This document shows positions 35,511-44,622 of a stretch of DNA of 64,000 bases, piece by piece. The stretch comes from Thiomonas sp. FB-Cd (GTDB lineage: Bacteria; Pseudomonadota; Gammaproteobacteria; Burkholderiales; Burkholderiaceae_C), in NCBI RefSeq assembly GCF_000733775.1, contig NZ_JPOE01000002.1:1612001-1676000 (forward strand), written 5' to 3'. Position 1 is the stretch's first letter; the number at the start of each line of letters is the position of its first letter. The notes under the pieces are model-generated. The model ran no database searches. It was not told the origin of the DNA and worked only from the letters and a program-made list of their open reading frames with translations. Both the position numbers and the translations under genes were made by a program.

Positions 35511-35774
35511 TCAGGCGCCGATGCCTTCCAGTAATGTGCCGAGTTCACGCAGGACGGCGGCCGCCGTCGGATGGCGCTCGGCAAAGCGCACCGAAATTTC
35601 GCGCACGCGCTCGGTCAGGCCCGATTCAACGCGCGCCACGTCACCTTCCAGCGCACGGCGAATGTCCATGTCAAGGGAAGCCAGGTCCGCTTTGATTTGG
35701 TCGTCAAGCGGTGCGCCGGAGTCAAGTGCTGCACGCAGCCGCTCCAGGCTTTGTCGTACGGATTGCTGATCCAC
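35511..35774 (-). CDS. DUF4404-family protein
   Basis: The small acidic protein is all helical: QSVRQSLERLRAALDSG, DMDIRRALEGDVARVESGLT and ERHPTAAAVLRELGTLLEGI. This heptad layout and size fit the DUF4404 family, whose function is unknown. I start it at the GTG at 35774, five bases after AGGA; a GTG at 35786 would add four residues. It is 64 bases upstream of the MBL-fold gene and may be co-transcribed with it. Confidence 0.6.
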   Translation of the reverse strand: MDQQSVRQSLERLRAALDSGAPLDDQIKADLASLDMDIRRALEGDVARVESGLTERVREISVRFAERHPTAAAVLRELGTLLEGIGA

Positions 35775-36026
35775 GAAAGTCCTCACGGTGGGAATGTCTT
35801 ACCCGTCATCTTAGACCCGCTCGGATTCGGGACGCTCCGACATCGCCAAGGTGCGCTCATAGCCTGCCCGAATCGCGTAATCGGCGCCGCCGCCACCAAC
35901 CCCGCAGGCACTGGAAAAACCCGGCGCACGCAGTGAAGGCCTGTGTGCCAGGTCGTGCCGGCAACTCGGCACGCGAGAATGCGTCGCCCGTGGCATACTG
36001 GGAATCTTCGCAAACACCTTGGACCT

Positions 36027-36671
36027 ATGGATCCACACACTTGGTTGTTGTATGCCGCCACGGTTGCCGTCATCTCGGCAATTCCAGGTCCCAACATGCT
36101 GCTTGTGATGAGCCATGGCGCCCGCCACGGCTGGCGCCGATCCACGGCGACGATGGCTGGTTGTCTGGCAGCGCTGCTGTTGATGATGTCCATTTCCGCC
36201 GCAGGGCTTGGCGTGTTTCTCCAAGCCTGGCCGGCGTTGTTCGACACAATGCGCTTGGCTGGCGCAGCCTATCTCATCTACCTAGGCATCAAAACATGGC
36301 GCACAGCCACGCTCGCCCATGCATTTGAAGAAATGACGCCCGACACCAATGCGCCAGTCCATACCGCGCATCGCTCCATGGCTCTGTTTCGTAACGGCTT
36401 TTTGGTCGCCAGCAGCAATCCCAAGGCCATCCTGTTCGCGGCCGCTCTTCTGCCGCAGTTCATGAGCCCCAAGGCACATTGGCTACCTCAATTCGCGGTG
36501 CTCATCGGCACCTTTGCCGTCATTGAAGTAAGTTGGTACTTCATCTACGCCGGCTTTGGCTCGCGCTTGGGCGCGATGTTGCGCAGCGCAAAAATCGCAC
36601 GTGCGTTTCAGCGTGTAACCGGCAGCATTTTCGTAAGCTTTGGCATGGCAATGGCTTCACTGCGTCACTGA
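36027..36671 (+). CDS. LysE/RhtB-family amino-acid exporter
   Basis: From the ATG at 36027 the protein has 214 residues and about six hydrophobic spans. It opens with the LysE signature VAVISAIPGPNMLLVMSHGA and has the later SSNPKAILFAAALLPQFM motif. Such proteins export amino acids or their analogues across the inner membrane. The ribosome site is weak (TTGGA). A GC-rich hairpin with a short T run lies at 36754-36774. Confidence 0.9.
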   Translation: MDPHTWLLYAATVAVISAIPGPNMLLVMSHGARHGWRRSTATMAGCLAALLLMMSISAAGLGVFLQAWPALFDTMRLAGAAYLIYLGIKTWRTATLAHAFEEMTPDTNAPVHTAHRSMALFRNGFLVASSNPKAILFAAALLPQFMSPKAHWLPQFAVLIGTFAVIEVSWYFIYAGFGSRLGAMLRSAKIARAFQRVTGSIFVSFGMAMASLRH

Positions 36672-36788
36672 AGCAGCGCTCGCCAGTCTCATCAGCGCCA
36701 GCGCCCTAATTCACCGAAAGCCAAGCGGATCATCGCATGGCATTTCTTCCCTCCCCGGCCAAAGCGCCGGGCTTTCCGGAGCTAACTG

Positions 36789-36968
36789 ATGAGCGACCAA
36801 ATCCGCGAAATCTGGCAACGCTTTGACGACCTTGTGGACAAGGCCCAGACGCCGGAAGCCAAGGTCCTTGTCGAAGCGATCAAGCTGCAGACGCAATTGA
36901 TCAATCTCCGGCTTGCGGTTCTGGAACACCTACCAGCGGTTTCGGCACTGAGCAAACCGCGCCCCTAG
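36789..36968 (+). CDS. Small helical protein, 59 aa
   Basis: This ORF is below the usual length cutoff. It starts at an ATG at 36789 with GGAG seven bases upstream and encodes MSDQIREIWQRFDDLVDKAQ and a regular heptad stretch (VEAIKLQTQLINLRLAVLEH), ending before TAG at 36966. The coiled-coil pattern and good ribosome site support a real small gene. Function is unknown. Confidence 0.5.
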   Translation: MSDQIREIWQRFDDLVDKAQTPEAKVLVEAIKLQTQLINLRLAVLEHLPAVSALSKPRP

Positions 36969-37843
36969 AAGGCAAGGGCAATTCGCATGGACTTGGACTT
37001 GCATGCTGACCCGGCGCGCGACAAGCCACGCCGTTCAGGACGGCGAAGGATAGCGCGGATGCCACGGGCATCCTTGTGGGGCTTGCGGTTGGTTCGCTGG
37101 CTGCTGTAATTTATCCTGCAATGAAGGGCGGGACGCGCCCGGTTCGCCTGTGAAGGGGGTGTAACAATGCCGCCAGCAGCAGGAACCCGCCAAAGCGACT
37201 CGCTCCGGCTCGAAGCCGGGATGAGCGCCGTAGGCATCTCCGTCTTCCTTTGGGTCGGGCAGGATGTCAAGACCGCTTCATCGGACCTGCTCAATCATGC
37301 TCGCAAGTGAGCGAACATCAACGAGTCTCACTTCCTGCTTCGTCGAGGCAGGTTTAGCGTGGGTCTTACGACCCGCGTCAAAGCATCTCTCCACCGGTGG
37401 TCCACCGTGCGCTGCGCGATCCGCGCCTTTTCGCTGCTGTGCACCTCTCTCACGATGGAACGTCTGCGCGTCTCGTGAGCACGGAATCTCAATGGCGCTC
37501 AAGCAGCTTGGAAGTTTCCCGCACGGCGCCGACACACATCGGACCGAGCGCGCAGCGCACTTTGTTGGATGCGATGCATTAGTGGTGCTTCCGGGATGGC
37601 CAAGCGCGATTGCTCCGCCAGGGGGTCATTGCGCCAGCGCGATGCGCGGTGGGACTCGCACTTCCGCGCCTGGGGGCCATCCATCAGGGGGCCCGGCAAG
37701 CCGATGCCGCGGACTCGTCGGGAGTACACCGGTCGAACAGGCCCATGGCCTTCATAGCCTCGGCGTCACCGACCAGCACCCGCCGCTCGGTGACCAAGCG
37801 CGGCACCGAAGCGAAGCAATGGCTCCGAAGAATTCGGCGTTGT
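36969..37843. other. Intergenic, no gene recognised
   Basis: Only featureless ORFs are present on both strands. An imperfect hairpin CGCCGT/ACGGCG at about 37025-37041 resembles the terminal hairpins of IS200/IS605-type elements, but no transposase is near. The region may be decayed mobile DNA. Confidence 0.45.
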
Positions 37844-38620
37844 TCAACGGTGGGTAAACGTCGGCGCGCGCTTTTCAAGAAAGGCCTTCATGCCTTCGTG
37901 GGCGTCGTCACTGGCGAAGCGGGCATGCAACTGGCGGCGCTCAAAGCCGATGCCCTCGGCAAGCGACCCTTCGTAGGCGCGATTGACCGACTCCTTGATG
38001 GCCATCAGCGCGGGCAGCGAGAAGCTGGCAACCTTCGCCGCCAGCGCGAGGGCTTGCGCACGCAGTTGCTCGTCGGGGACGACACGCGACACCAAGCCGT
38101 AGCGGTCGGCCTCGGCGGCATCGAGCGTGCGCGCAGACAGGCACATGTCCATCGCCTTCGCTTTGCCGATTGCACGCGGCAGGCGCTGCGTTCCGCCGGC
38201 GCCTGGAAGCATCGCAAGCTTGACTTCGGGCAACGCGAACTTGGCACTCTCGGCGGCGATCACGATGTCGCAGGCCAGAGCCAGCTCGCAGCCGCCGCCC
38301 ATCGCGAAGCCGGCCACCGCGGCGATCACGGGCTTGCGCACACGCCGGATGGTCTCCCAGTTGCGCGTGATGAAGTCGCTGCGGTAGACATCCATGTAGC
38401 TCCAGTCAGCCATCGCCGCAATGTCAGCCCCAGCCGCAAAGGCCCTGGCGCCGCCGGTGATCACGATGGCACCGATGCCTTCATCGGCATCGAAAGCGAG
38501 AAGCGCAGACCCGAGCGCGTCCATCAGCGCGTCATTGAGCGCGTTCATCTGCTTTGGCCGATTCAGCGCGATCAGGCCGACGCGGTCAACGCATTCAACG
38601 AGGACAGGCTGGTCTTGCAT
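37844..38620 (-). CDS. Enoyl-CoA hydratase/isomerase (crotonase family)
   Basis: The 258-residue protein has the crotonase oxyanion-hole segments GARAFAAGADIAAMAD and AAVAGFAMGGGCELALACD. Glu residues in LPEVKLAMLPGAGGTQRLP are placed as in true hydratases. It would hydrate an unsaturated acyl-CoA in beta-oxidation. AAGGA lies seven bases upstream. It is the last gene of the minus-strand ring-degradation cluster, where a hydratase is needed for cyclohex-1-ene-carboxyl-CoA (BadK step) or for later chain shortening; which of the two cannot be decided from sequence. Confidence 0.88.
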   Translation of the reverse strand: MQDQPVLVECVDRVGLIALNRPKQMNALNDALMDALGSALLAFDADEGIGAIVITGGARAFAAGADIAAMADWSYMDVYRSDFITRNWETIRRVRKPVIAAVAGFAMGGGCELALACDIVIAAESAKFALPEVKLAMLPGAGGTQRLPRAIGKAKAMDMCLSARTLDAAEADRYGLVSRVVPDEQLRAQALALAAKVASFSLPALMAIKESVNRAYEGSLAEGIGFERRQLHARFASDDAHEGMKAFLEKRAPTFTHR

Positions 38621-38809
38621 GGTGAGATCCTTGAAAACGTGACTCCGGGTCTCGGACGGTTCCCGACCGACACGGCCAGGGACCCGACGGTCATGAACGA
38701 TTATTTGCCGCTGGGCTGGAGCGTGACCACGTCGTCGAAACGCCCGGATTGGGCACTCCGACGCCGCTGACCAGAGAGACGCGTCCGCCCAGCCGGCGGG
38801 GCGGCGCCC

Positions 38810-40453
38810 TCATTTAGCGGCCTCTTTGATCATCTCGCGCAGTTTGAATTTCTGGATCTTTCCAGATGCCGTGGCTGGCATCGCATCGAGCACGGTCAAA
38901 CGCTCGGGGATGTACTGCAGTGCCACTTTTTGTGCCTTGAGAAATTCGACCAGCGCGGCGAAGTCGAGAGTCTGGCCGGGCTTCGTGACCACCACCGCGC
39001 ACGCACGCTCGCCCAGTCGCTCGTCCGGATAGGCCACGATGGCCGCCTCCGCCACCGCCGGATGACGATAGAGCAGAGCCTCAATCTCGACCACCGGAAT
39101 GTTCTCGCCGCCGCGAATGATCACGTCCTTGCTGCGACCGGTGATCCGGATGTACCCGCGCTCGTCGATGCGGGCAAGATCGCCAGTGTCGAACCAACCG
39201 TGCGCGTCGGTGCTGTTCCATTGGGGTCGGCGCAGGTAGCCGCCGAAGTTGGAGCAGGAACGCACCATCAGCTTGCCGACATGGTTCGCCGGCAGGGACG
39301 TGCCGTACGCGTCGATTACTTTGACCTCCACGCCTGGCAACGGGCGGCCGTCAGTCGTGAACGCGAGTTCGTCGTCATCGTCCAACTCGGTCAGCGTTAC
39401 GGCACCGGTTTCCGTCATGCCCCAGGCCGAGACGATCTTCGTGCCGAGATCCTTGCGCGCCTTCTCCACCAGCGCACCGGGAATCGGCGCACCAGCGCAC
39501 ACAAAGGTGCGTAAGCTTGGCACGCTGGCGTCAGTTTCGGCCACCGTCCTGGCCAGGTCCGTCAGGAATGGCGTCGAGGCCATTGTGAAGCTCGCACCCT
39601 CGGCGCGGATGAGTTCGATCGCCTTCCTCGGGTCCCAGATGTCCTGCAACAGCGCGCTGGCGCGCAACATGATCGGCATGATCAACCCGTACATGAAGCC
39701 CGTCTGGTGCGCCATCGGGGATGCCATCAGCACCACGTCGTTACTGCCCAGGTTCAGCCGCTCCGCGTACGGAATGATGTTGGCCATCACTGTATTGGCC
39801 GAGTGCAGAACGCCCTTGGGCTCCCCTGTGGTGCCGGACGTGTAGATGAGGTGCGTGATATCGTCCGGCCTCGGCCGGCTGCGGGTCAGGATGTCCTTGG
39901 CGTCCGGCTCGTCTTCCCAGGCCGGATCGGCAAGCAGCGCATCGAAGCTGTTGGCACCCTTGCCACCGACGACCACGACGTGCCCAAGCGCAGGCAAGTC
40001 AGGACGCATCGCCTCGACCATCCGCTCGTGGTCGAAGCCGCGGAACACCTTGGGTACGATGACGACCTTGGCCTCTCCATGCTTGAGCATGAATGCCAAT
40101 TCGCGCTCGCGGAAGATGTGCATCATGGGGTTGAGAACCGCGCCGAGGCGCGAGCAAGCGAGGTAGGTCAGCGTGAACTCCCACCAGTTCGGCAGTTGCA
40201 CGGCCACGACGTCGCTGCGGCCGACGCCCAGGCGCGACAGGCCCACGGCAATCCGATCGGCCTTCGCCGCCAGTTCGCGGTAGGTAAAGCGACGGACCGA
40301 ACCCGACTCAGCCTGCAGTGCTGTCAGCGCCACCTTGTCCGGGTAGCCGGCGGCACAGGCGTCAAGATCGTCGTTGATGGTGCGGTCATGCCAGAGGCCC
40401 TGCGCGATGCTGGCTGCACGGCGCGGTGGCAGCAGGTCGGCGTCGAATTCCAT
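38810..40453 (-). CDS. aliA: Acyl-CoA ligase, cyclohexanecarboxylate-CoA ligase-like (AliA)
   Basis: From the ATG at 40453 (AAGGAG five bases upstream) the protein has 547 residues. It is an ANL-family adenylating enzyme: P-loop motif [45 protein letters not shown] and the C-terminal catalytic Lys in [16 protein letters not shown]. It would activate a carboxylic acid with ATP and CoA. Its position with badH, badI and an AliB-like dehydrogenase points to cyclohexanecarboxylate as substrate. The gene name is inferred from context. Confidence 0.78.
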   Translation of the reverse strand: MEFDADLLPPRRAASIAQGLWHDRTINDDLDACAAGYPDKVALTALQAESGSVRRFTYRELAAKADRIAVGLSRLGVGRSDVVAVQLPNWWEFTLTYLACSRLGAVLNPMMHIFRERELAFMLKHGEAKVVIVPKVFRGFDHERMVEAMRPDLPALGHVVVVGGKGANSFDALLADPAWEDEPDAKDILTRSRPRPDDITHLIYTSGTTGEPKGVLHSANTVMANIIPYAERLNLGSNDVVLMASPMAHQTGFMYGLIMPIMLRASALLQDIWDPRKAIELIRAEGASFTMASTPFLTDLARTVAETDASVPSLRTFVCAGAPIPGALVEKARKDLGTKIVSAWGMTETGAVTLTELDDDDELAFTTDGRPLPGVEVKVIDAYGTSLPANHVGKLMVRSCSNFGGYLRRPQWNSTDAHGWFDTGDLARIDERGYIRITGRSKDVIIRGGENIPVVEIEALLYRHPAVAEAAIVAYPDERLGERACAVVVTKPGQTLDFAALVEFLKAQKVALQYIPERLTVLDAMPATASGKIQKFKLREMIKEAAK

Positions 40454-40491
40454 GGCTTCTCCTTTGTCTGCAATGGATCTGCCGCGCCCGA

Positions 40492-41643
40492 TCAGGCCGG
40501 CACCGCGGCGCGGCCGCCATGCGTACGGGCGATGATGGTCTTCATGATCTGCGCCGTGCCGTCGCCGATCTGGAATCCAAGCACGTCGCGCAGGCGCTGC
40601 TCCATCAAGCCTCGGTCGTAGCCGCCATGTCCGAACATCAGCAGACACTGGTGAATCGCGTCGTAGGCGAGCTTGGGTCCCCACCATTTGCACATCGCCG
40701 CCTCGGCACTGTGGGGCCCGCCCTTATCCTTCAGCCAAAGCGTTTGCAGGCACAACAGGCGAGCGGCCTCGACCTGGGTCTCGAATTCGGCAAGCGGATG
40801 CGAGACGCCCTGGAACCCCGCGAGCGGCTTGCCAAATGCTTCGCGCTGCGCGACGTACTCCCAGGTTTCCTCAAGCGCAACCCGGGCGACGGCCAGCACC
40901 TGCAGGCCGATCAGGGCGCGCGAAAAGTCGAAGCCCTGCATCACTTGCACGAAGCCCTTGTTCTCGGCGCCCAGTCGGTAGCTCACGGGCACGCGCGCGT
41001 TCTCGAAGAAGATCGAGCCACGGCCAATCGCACGCTGACCATGACAGTCGAAGCGGCTCGTGGTGATCCCGGGAATGTCCATCGGCACCAGCATCGCCGT
41101 CACGCCATGCGCTGCGGACTCGACCGTGCCGGTGCGGCCGAAGACGACGGTGGCATCGGCCTGGTCGGCCGCCGAAATCGAGGTCTTCTCCCCATTTATC
41201 ACGTACTCGTCGCCAATGCGCTCGACCCGCAGGCGCAAATTTGCGGCATCGGAGCCGCCGCGCGGCTCGGTCAGCGCAATCGCAAACAGGGCTTCGCCGC
41301 GTGTGAGCTTCTCGAGCCAAGGCTTGACGACCTCGGGCTGGCCATGCTGCGACAGGATTTGACCGTTCAACGAGGCGAGCAGATTGATATAGGAAATACT
41401 GAGATCGGCGCGCGCAATCTCTTCGTGGATGACGCCTGCGGCCAGGCAGCCCAGGCCCTGACCTCCGAACGCCTCTGGCAGCTCCGGCGCGATGAATCCC
41501 ATCTCGCCCATTTCACGCATCAGTCGACGTTCCAGTTCACGCGTCTTGTCGCGCTCCAGAAATCCGGGAGCGATGCGGTCGGTGGCGAAACGCCGCGCGT
41601 GGTCGCCGAGTGCAACGAGGTCTTCGTCGAGATAGGGGTTCAT
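40492..41643 (-). CDS. aliB: Acyl-CoA dehydrogenase, cyclohexanecarboxyl-CoA dehydrogenase-like (AliB)
   Basis: The 383-residue protein has the acyl-CoA dehydrogenase signatures ALTEPRGGSDAANLRLRVER and GFVQVMQGFDFSRALIGLQV, and ends QIGDGTAQIMKTIIAR. It would oxidise an acyl-CoA to the 2,3-enoyl-CoA and pass electrons to ETF. In the ali/bad pathway AliB converts cyclohexanecarboxyl-CoA to cyclohex-1-ene-1-carboxyl-CoA. AGGAG lies just upstream of the ATG. It is 38 bases upstream of the ligase gene. Confidence 0.8.
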   Translation of the reverse strand: MNPYLDEDLVALGDHARRFATDRIAPGFLERDKTRELERRLMREMGEMGFIAPELPEAFGGQGLGCLAAGVIHEEIARADLSISYINLLASLNGQILSQHGQPEVVKPWLEKLTRGEALFAIALTEPRGGSDAANLRLRVERIGDEYVINGEKTSISAADQADATVVFGRTGTVESAAHGVTAMLVPMDIPGITTSRFDCHGQRAIGRGSIFFENARVPVSYRLGAENKGFVQVMQGFDFSRALIGLQVLAVARVALEETWEYVAQREAFGKPLAGFQGVSHPLAEFETQVEAARLLCLQTLWLKDKGGPHSAEAAMCKWWGPKLAYDAIHQCLLMFGHGGYDRGLMEQRLRDVLGFQIGDGTAQIMKTIIARTHGGRAAVPA

Positions 41644-41727
41644 GGCTCGTCTCCTGAATGCGCGCTGCCGCAGTGGACTGCCGTGTGGCGGAACACCGCG
41701 CGGTGCGCGCTCGGTGATTAGGGGGAT

Positions 41728-42510
41728 CTACTTCGCGTATTTGCGGAAATCCGGCTTGCGTTTTTCTTTCCGCGCATTGACACCTTCGCGGGACTCTTCC
41801 GTGTCGTAGTACAGCTTGAGCGCGTACATGCCCAGGCCTGCGATCCCGCTCTGGTGCGCGGTGTCGGCGTTGAAGCTGCGCTTGGCAATGGCCAGCGCCG
41901 TGGGACTGCGCTCGCAAATCTCCTCGCCCCACTTCTGCACCTCCGCATCGAGCTGCTCGTGCGGCACGCACACGTTGGCCAGCCCCATCGCCACAGCCTG
42001 CGCACCGCTGTAGCGCCGGTTCAGGTACCAGATCTCGCGCGCCTTCTTCTCGCCCACCACGCGCGCCAGAAAAGCCGTCCCGTAGCCCGGATCCACCGAC
42101 CCCATCTTCGGGCCCACCTGGCCAAAAATCGCCTTCTCCGAACAAATCGTCAGGTCGCAGATCGTGCACAGCACATTGCCCCCGCCAATGGCAAAGCCCT
42201 GCACCCGCGCAATCACCGGCTTGGGCACATCGCGAATGGCCGTGTGCAGCTCCTCCATCGGCAGCCCGATGGTGCCGCGCCCGTCGTAGTTGCCGTTGTG
42301 GGCCGACTGGTCGCCGCCGGTGCAAAACGCCCGGTCCCCCGCCCCCGCCAGCACAATGGCCCCCACCCCCTTGTCATACCCCGCCTTGTTCAGCGCCCGG
42401 ATGATCTCGTCGCAGGTCTGGCCTCGAAACGAGTTCATCTTCTCCGGCCGGTTGATCGTGATCCAGGCCACGCCGTTGCGCACGTCGTACAGGATGTCTT
42501 CAAAATTCAT
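41728..42510 (-). CDS. badI: 2-ketocyclohexanecarboxyl-CoA hydrolase (BadI)
   Basis: The 260-residue crotonase-fold protein closely follows BadI as I recall it: GAIVLAGAGDRAFCTGGDQS, YDGRGTIGLPMEELHTAIRD, ARVQGFAIGGGNVLCTICDL and FGQVGPKMGSVDPGYGTAFL. BadI hydrolytically opens the ring of 2-ketocyclohexanecarboxyl-CoA to give pimelyl-CoA, a key step of anaerobic benzoate and cyclohexanecarboxylate degradation. The neighbours are BadH-like upstream and AliB-like downstream, which completes the pathway logic. Confidence 0.93.
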   Translation of the reverse strand: MNFEDILYDVRNGVAWITINRPEKMNSFRGQTCDEIIRALNKAGYDKGVGAIVLAGAGDRAFCTGGDQSAHNGNYDGRGTIGLPMEELHTAIRDVPKPVIARVQGFAIGGGNVLCTICDLTICSEKAIFGQVGPKMGSVDPGYGTAFLARVVGEKKAREIWYLNRRYSGAQAVAMGLANVCVPHEQLDAEVQKWGEEICERSPTALAIAKRSFNADTAHQSGIAGLGMYALKLYYDTEESREGVNARKEKRKPDFRKYAK

Positions 42511-42550
42511 GTCTGGCTCCTTGAATGTTCGCTGAAAATCGGCCTCGGAA

Positions 42551-43317
42551 TCAGCCGTGCATGGTCAGGCCGCCCGACACGCTGATGACCTGACCGGTGA
42601 TGAAACTGGCATCATCGCTGCCGAAAAACGCAATGGCGCTGGCCAGATCGTCGGGCTGGCCCAGCCGCCCCAGCGGAATGGCGCTGCGGAACGCCTCCAG
42701 CAGCTTGGCGGGGTCCCGCGCCCCTTCGGCCACACCAGCCAGCAAGGCGGTGTCCGTCGGCCCCGGGCACACCACGTTGACCGTGATGCCCTGGCGCGCG
42801 TGCTCACGCGCCAGCGTCTTCGACAGCGCCACCAGCCCGCCCTTGCACGCCGCGTACACCGCCTCCCCGACGAACCCCCGCGCGCAGCGTCCGACGCAAT
42901 GTTCACAATGCGCCCGTACCTGCGCTCGGCCATGCCCGGCAGCACCGCGTGCAGCATGTGCAGCGCCCCAATCAGGTTGATCCCAATCAGCTTGTCCCAC
43001 TCCGCCGGCTGCGTCTTGATGAACGGCTTGAACACGTCCCAGCCCGCGTTGTTCACCAGCACCCCGATCGGCCCCAACGCCGCTTCGGCCCCGCCCACCG
43101 CGGCGTCCACCTCGACGCGCCGCGTGATGTCGCACCCGAACGCCTGCGCCGCACCACCTTCGGCCCGGATCGCCTCCGCCACCTTCTGCGCCGCCTCCAG
43201 GTTCACGTCAAACACCGCAACCTTCGCACCCTCCTGCGCAAAACGCCGGCTCGTCGCCCCGCCAATCCCGCCTCCGCCACCCGTCACGATCACGGTCTTG
43301 CCTTCAAATCGTTGCAT
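42551..43317 (-). pseudogene. badH: 2-hydroxycyclohexanecarboxyl-CoA dehydrogenase (BadH), one frameshift
   Basis: The short-chain dehydrogenase starts at the ATG at 43317 (AGGAA five bases upstream) with VIVTGGGGGIGGATSRRFAQ, the Rossmann Gly motif, and continues to RYGRIVNIASDAARG with the catalytic Ser region. Then the frame changes. The rest (VYAACKGGLVALSKTLAREH with the YxxxK pair, and GQVISVSGGLTMHG) lies in another frame. Adding one base to the C run at 42865-42868 restores 255 residues, the size of BadH. It is either a real one-base deletion or a sequencing error. BadH makes the keto substrate of BadI. Confidence 0.82.
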
Positions 43318-43400
43318 GATGTTTCCTATCAAACGTGAAGCTTGCGATCGCGAGTTGCGGGCTATCGTGAGCCACACGCTTTCTAGCTACCTGCCTATTA

Positions 43401-43423
43401 TGACAATATATTGACGTATCATA
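43401..43423. promoter_or_regulatory. Operator candidate upstream of the bad operon
   Basis: The A+T-rich stretch contains the palindrome CAATATATTG (43404-43413), set within a longer, less regular dyad from TGACAATA to TATCAT. It lies about 90 bases before badH. Bad operons are controlled by a MarR-type repressor, and such proteins bind palindromes of this kind. No repressor gene is seen here. Confidence 0.45.
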
Positions 43424-43872
43424 CTTCCCATCATTTGCGTTTTCAAGAGAAAATGTCGCAGACATATCATGGTTTGCACCTAGTACAAGCAGGAATCGGT
43501 GCAACCGAAATGGGCCAACCGCATGCGCTCTTGCTGTATTGGTACGTCCATCTATTGACTCAACAGCGCCGCCAAATCGTCGACACCGAGAGGCGGACCA
43601 CGCAAGAGAGGGCTGTGTTGGGAACGCTGCGGAGGCCGCAGGCGATGCGGGGGATGAGCCTCAGGGACTTTGACCGGCACCTGACGGTCATTCGGCAGAA
43701 CATGTGGAGGCCATCAGCGGGGCCGCAGCGCGGCCGACGATGCGCCCCGTACCGGTCCAAGACGAGGAGCCGCAAGCGCTGTCTGCCGTGCACCGAGCGC
43801 CGCGGAGTCCTCATGACCACCTGTGGCGGAACTTGCACCCGCAGGCGCGCGCCCGTGCCGGGCGCCCAATGA

Positions 43873-43960
43873 CAAGGGCTGCACATGGCAGCCCTTGGTA
43901 AGTCCTTGATTTAAGTGGTCGGAGCGACAGGAGTCGAACCTACGACCCTCTGCTCCCAAA
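43873..43960 (-). pseudogene. Defective tRNA-Pro copy with terminator (island edge)
   Basis: These bases repeat the 3' half of the tRNA-Pro at 47561-47637 plus its downstream hairpin. Between 43917 and 43960 the copy differs from the intact gene at only a few positions. After CTCCCAAA it loses the D arm and continues with a degraded CACTGCGCACACTCAGCCCC. It is a direct repeat of at least 80 bases about 3.6 kb from the true gene, as left by a tRNA-targeted integrative element. Confidence 0.75.
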
Positions 43961-43976
43961 CACTGCGCACACTCAG

Positions 43977-44009
43977 CCCCCCCCCGGGGGGGGGGGGGGG
44001 GGGGGGGGG
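43977..44009. repeat. Homopolymer run of nine C followed by twenty-four G
   Basis: C occupies 43977-43985 and G 43986-44009, then AGGCGGGGG. A self-complementary C/G block of this size is rare in bacterial chromosomes and may be an assembly or sequencing artefact at a hairpin. It lies exactly between the tRNA copy and the integrase remnant. Confidence 0.9.
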
Positions 44010-44019
44010 AGGCGGGGGT

Positions 44020-44136
44020 AACTGGACACCGCACGACCTGCTCCGCACCGGCGCCACACTGATGGGCAAAGACGGCGTGCTTTCAGAAATCATCGAGCGG
44101 TGCCTGAATCACAAGGAACCGCGCAAGGTGGTGCGC
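44020..44136 (+). pseudogene. P4-type integrase C-terminal fragment
   Basis: The frame reads NWTPHDLLRTGATLMGKDGV then IIERCLNHKEPRKVV. This is the HxxR box and LNH region of P4-like tyrosine recombinases that integrate at tRNA genes. The nucleophile Tyr, expected just downstream, is replaced by an IS5-like sequence. The fragment sits beside the defective tRNA-Pro copy. Confidence 0.72.
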
Positions 44137-44208
44137 ATCAAGATCGAAGCGGTCTCGCTGGACAGCACCAGCATCAAGGTGCATTCCGACGGCACTGGCG
44201 CCCTAAAG
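44134..44208 (+). pseudogene. IS5-family transposase fragment
   Basis: The same reading frame continues as RIKIEAVSLDSTSIKVHSDG then TGALK, the first catalytic Asp region of IS5-type transposases (LDSTSVKVHPDGTGA). It is fused directly to the integrase remnant. Nothing recognisable follows between 44210 and 44520. Confidence 0.7.
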
Positions 44209-44622
44209 ATTCTTGACCTGATCGCACGGACGGCAAAATCACCCCGGAGGAACGTGACGTGCGATCTTAGGATGGGGGACGGCCGCTGCTTGCTCGACGC
44301 GATGCTCGCCGGCCCGTTCCAGCGCGCCGCGCAGGCGTGGGACGCCCTCGGGGCAGTGGCTCCACCGCCTGACGCGATTTCCGAGGCCGGAGTCACTGTG
44401 CGGCGTCACTTCCGCCGGCTCGTTCCGCCCGGCCTGCCCCCGGCGCACCGTCGGGCCCTGTTCTTTCCCGCCGCAACATCTCAAATCCTTAGCCTCTTGC
44501 AACCCGTAACGCCACGCTATACAATCGAATTATGATCAAGACCTTTCGGCACAAGGGACTGAGAGCGTTCTTCGAAGCAGGCAGCAAAGCCGGCATTCAG
44601 GCCGCCCACGCTCCACGGCTAG

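Noticed and set aside
43411..43872. 153-codon plus-strand frame upstream of the tRNA-Pro copy
   Set aside because: No ribosome site, no domain, Arg-rich tail typical of chance ORFs.
44210..44520. Coding sequence after the IS5-like fragment
   Set aside because: The frame stays open but shows no motif on either strand, so no gene is called.
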